64,000 bases of DNA from JACOND01 sp965202795. GTDB taxonomy: Bacteria > Bdellovibrionota > Bdellovibrionia > Bdellovibrionales > UBA1609. This document shows positions 62,651 through 64,000 of the stretch, one piece after another; within the stretch, counting starts at the first letter, position 1, and the number at the start of each line of letters is the position of its first letter. Both the position numbers and the translations under genes were made by a program. Under the pieces are notes generated by a model. The model saw only the letters and a list, made by a program, of their open reading frames with translations. It was not told the origin of the DNA and searched no databases. Location: NCBI GenBank assembly GCA_965202795.1, contig OZ241848.1:1860001-1924000 (forward strand), in the 5' to 3' direction.

Positions 62651-62671
62651 CCCCGCAGCCGGCTGCCGGGG
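62651..62671 (-). terminator. Hairpin after msrAB
   Basis: On the minus strand CCCCGGCAGC pairs with GCTGCGGGG through a near-perfect palindrome, 8 nt beyond the msrAB stop. There is no clear T-run, so termination is uncertain. The remaining gap to 62364 is AT-rich and holds no gene I can support. Confidence 0.35.
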
Positions 62672-62679
62672 CGCGCCTG

Positions 62680-64000
62680 TTATTTAAACACAGCGGCAAA
62701 CTCCCCATAGCCCTCTTTTTGCAGCTCTCGCGCGGGGATAAACCTGAGAGCCGCGGAATTGACGCAGTATCTCAGCCCCTTTGGAGGCGGGCCGTCCGCA
62801 AACACATGGCCTAAGTGAGAGTCCCCATGCCGGGAGCGGATCTCCGTCCGCCGGGAAAGGAGCTTTCTGTCCTCTTTTTCTACAATATTTTCCGGGCTGA
62901 GCGGCTCTGTAAAAGAAGGCCAGCCGGTTTTGGAGTCATATTTGCTCAGCGAGCTGAACAAAGGCTCGCCGGAGACAATATCCACATAAATCCCCGGCTT
63001 GCTGCTGTCCCAGTAAAGGTTTTGAAAGGGCGGCTCTGTCCCATCCTCCTGCGTCACCCGGTATTGAAGAGGCGTGAGCCGCCGCTTTATTTCCGCGGCG
63101 GAGGGCTTTTTGTCCAGCCGCCCTCTTCTTGATGGCTCTTGGAGTTTTTTGCGGGGCAAAAATTCGGCATTTGCGGATTGAGAGCCTGCTGCCCCCGCCT
63201 GCGGCGGCCCTGCTTTAGGGGCCGCGCCCTCTTTGGGATCCGCAGCCTTTATCCGCCCCTCAGGCTGAGACTGGTTTTTTTCGCCTTCCCCAGCGGATTT
63301 CCGCTCATCTTTTGCTGTTTCGCCGGCGGCCGGCTTTAAATCCGGCGCGGGCCGAAAGCCCTTAACCCCGCCCCAGGTTTTTTGCAAAAACTGATCCCGC
63401 CCCGACCGGGCGCGGTAGTATTTGTATTTCATGCTGCTGATCAGGCTCTTTTTGTAATAATCCTGATGATACTCCTCCGCGCGATAGAAGGTTTCAAAAG
63501 GGCGAATGGGGGTGACAATTTTGTCTTTGAAGGGGCCTTTGTCCTGAAGCTCCGCCCGCGAGGCCAAAGCCTCGGCCTTTTGGGCTCCGCTGTGATAAAA
63601 AATGGCTGTGGCGTATTGCCGGCCCCTGTCCACAAACTGGCCATGGCTGTCCGTGGGGTTGATTTTCCTCCAAAAGGCGTCCAGCAGGCGGCGGTAAGGA
63701 AGCTTCTCTGGATCAAAAGTGATTTGAACCGCTTCCAAGTGGCTGGTGGCTCCGCTGGAGACATCTTTGTAAGTTGGAGAAAGCTCCTGGCCTCCAGTGT
63801 ATCCTGAGATGACTTTATGGACGCCGGCCAGCTTTTCCAGGTCAGCCTCCATGCACCAAAAGCAGCCGCCCGCAAAAGTGGCGGTTTCCAAAGCCGGCTC
63901 CGGCCCGCTGCCGCTTTTTGCGTTTGATCCGCCCCTGGCGGCGGGAGAGCTTTTTGACAGAGGGGAGGCGGCGGGCTTAAGGCTCTCTGATTTTTCCGGC
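62680..64000 (-). CDS. msrAB: Peptide methionine sulfoxide reductase MsrA-MsrB fusion, N-terminus outside the window
   Basis: The frame stays open to the window edge; a TTG at 63891 is only an internal codon in this reading, so the protein starts beyond 64000, and a Ser/Pro-rich stretch precedes the enzyme. MsrA comes first: FAGGCFWCMEADLEKL with catalytic Cys, YTGGQELSPTYKDV and AEEYHQDYY. A Lys/Pro/Ala linker of about 80 residues follows. MsrB is next: RRLTPLQYRVTQEDGTEPPF, SKTGWPSFTEPL, DSHLGHVFADGP and the catalytic Cys in RYCVNSAALRF. The zinc Cys pairs of many MsrB forms are missing, as in some fusions. Such fusions repair oxidised Met, often in the envelope. Together the two halves reduce both S and R sulfoxides. 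Confidence 0.92.
   Translation of the reverse strand, partial: PEKSESLKPAASPLSKSSPAARGGSNAKSGSGPEPALETATFAGGCFWCMEADLEKLAGVHKVISGYTGGQELSPTYKDVSSGATSHLEAVQITFDPEKLPYRRLLDAFWRKINPTDSHGQFVDRGRQYATAIFYHSGAQKAEALASRAELQDKGPFKDKIVTPIRPFETFYRAEEYHQDYYKKSLISSMKYKYYRARSGRDQFLQKTWGGVKGFRPAPDLKPAAGETAKDERKSAGEGEKNQSQPEGRIKAADPKEGAAPKAGPPQAGAAGSQSANAEFLPRKKLQEPSRRGRLDKKPSAAEIKRRLTPLQYRVTQEDGTEPPFQNLYWDSSKPGIYVDIVSGEPLFSSLSKYDSKTGWPSFTEPLSPENIVEKEDRKLLSRRTEIRSRHGDSHLGHVFADGPPPKGLRYCVNSAALRFIPARELQKEGYGEFAAVFK

Noticed and set aside
1..64000. tRNA or rRNA genes
   Set aside because: No cloverleaf with a TTCGANTC-type T-arm and no conserved rRNA stretches were seen by eye; a covariance search would be needed to exclude a degenerate tRNA.

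Overview
The window is about 64 kb of GC-rich bacterial chromosome. It looks like a member of Bdellovibrionota or a related former deltaproteobacterial line. The reasons are an HNH nuclease of the type common in Bdellovibrio, an envelope operon of TolQ/TolR plus an AgmX/PglI-type C-terminal domain plus a beta-barrel protein as in Myxococcus and Bdellovibrio, a caa3-type oxidase with its SCO assembly factor, PilT and a type IV pilin, and many large lipoproteins. That placement is inference from gene families. No rRNA, tRNA or CRISPR was recognised.

Layout. 1-4 kb: the 3' end of gltX, a small membrane ORF, an HNH endonuclease, two tiny overlapping membrane-type ORFs and a secreted hexapeptide-repeat protein. 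4.1-6.9 kb: mobile element copy A, an Rpn-family nuclease gene between 31-bp inverted repeats. 7-14.2 kb: a 1894-residue lipoprotein and an outer-membrane barrel protein. 14.5-15.1 kb: a cluster of a dispersed 120-152 bp repeat. 15.1-21.1 kb: a minus-strand operon for cytochrome c, SCO, cytochrome oxidase II-I-III-IV and an ABC ATPase. 21.6-25.6 kb: small lipoprotein, DCC thiol protein, radical SAM/SPASM enzyme, MlaC-like protein, biotin synthase. 26-33 kb: a secreted Cys/Gly-rich protein, an ABC exporter pair and a RecB/AddA-like helicase-nuclease. 33-38 kb: recX, pilT with three tandem copies of its own 5' end, pncC (cinA-like) and recA. 38.2-41.1 kb: a 2-oxoacid:ferredoxin oxidoreductase. 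41.2-53.8 kb: a long plus-strand run of envelope genes (two unknown paralogues, a lipoprotein-barrel fusion, TolQ/ExbB, TolR/ExbD, TPR-type lipoproteins, a TonB-like protein). 54-55.9 kb: a DUF488-DUF488-dual-OB module. 56.4-60 kb: element copy B, inverted relative to copy A, with its nuclease gene's 3' end triplicated. 60.2-64 kb: a type IV pilin, a small membrane protein, a methyltransferase-like protein and an MsrA-MsrB fusion that runs off the window.

Two themes stand out. First, the DNA is unusually repeat-rich. A GC-rich double-hairpin repeat of about 60 bp occurs between genes and also inside coding regions (HNH nuclease, both Rpn proteins, possibly the RecX leader). A separate 152-bp repeat sits at the 3' ends of two unrelated genes, and several genes carry fresh-looking tandem duplications (pilT, rpn, the 1454-residue lipoprotein, a 13-bp array at a start codon). 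Second, there are several uncharacterised multi-gene envelope systems. The best candidates for something new are the Rpn element with its long conserved leader, the palindromic coding-region repeat, the coupled pilT 5' array, and the DUF488/dual-OB module.
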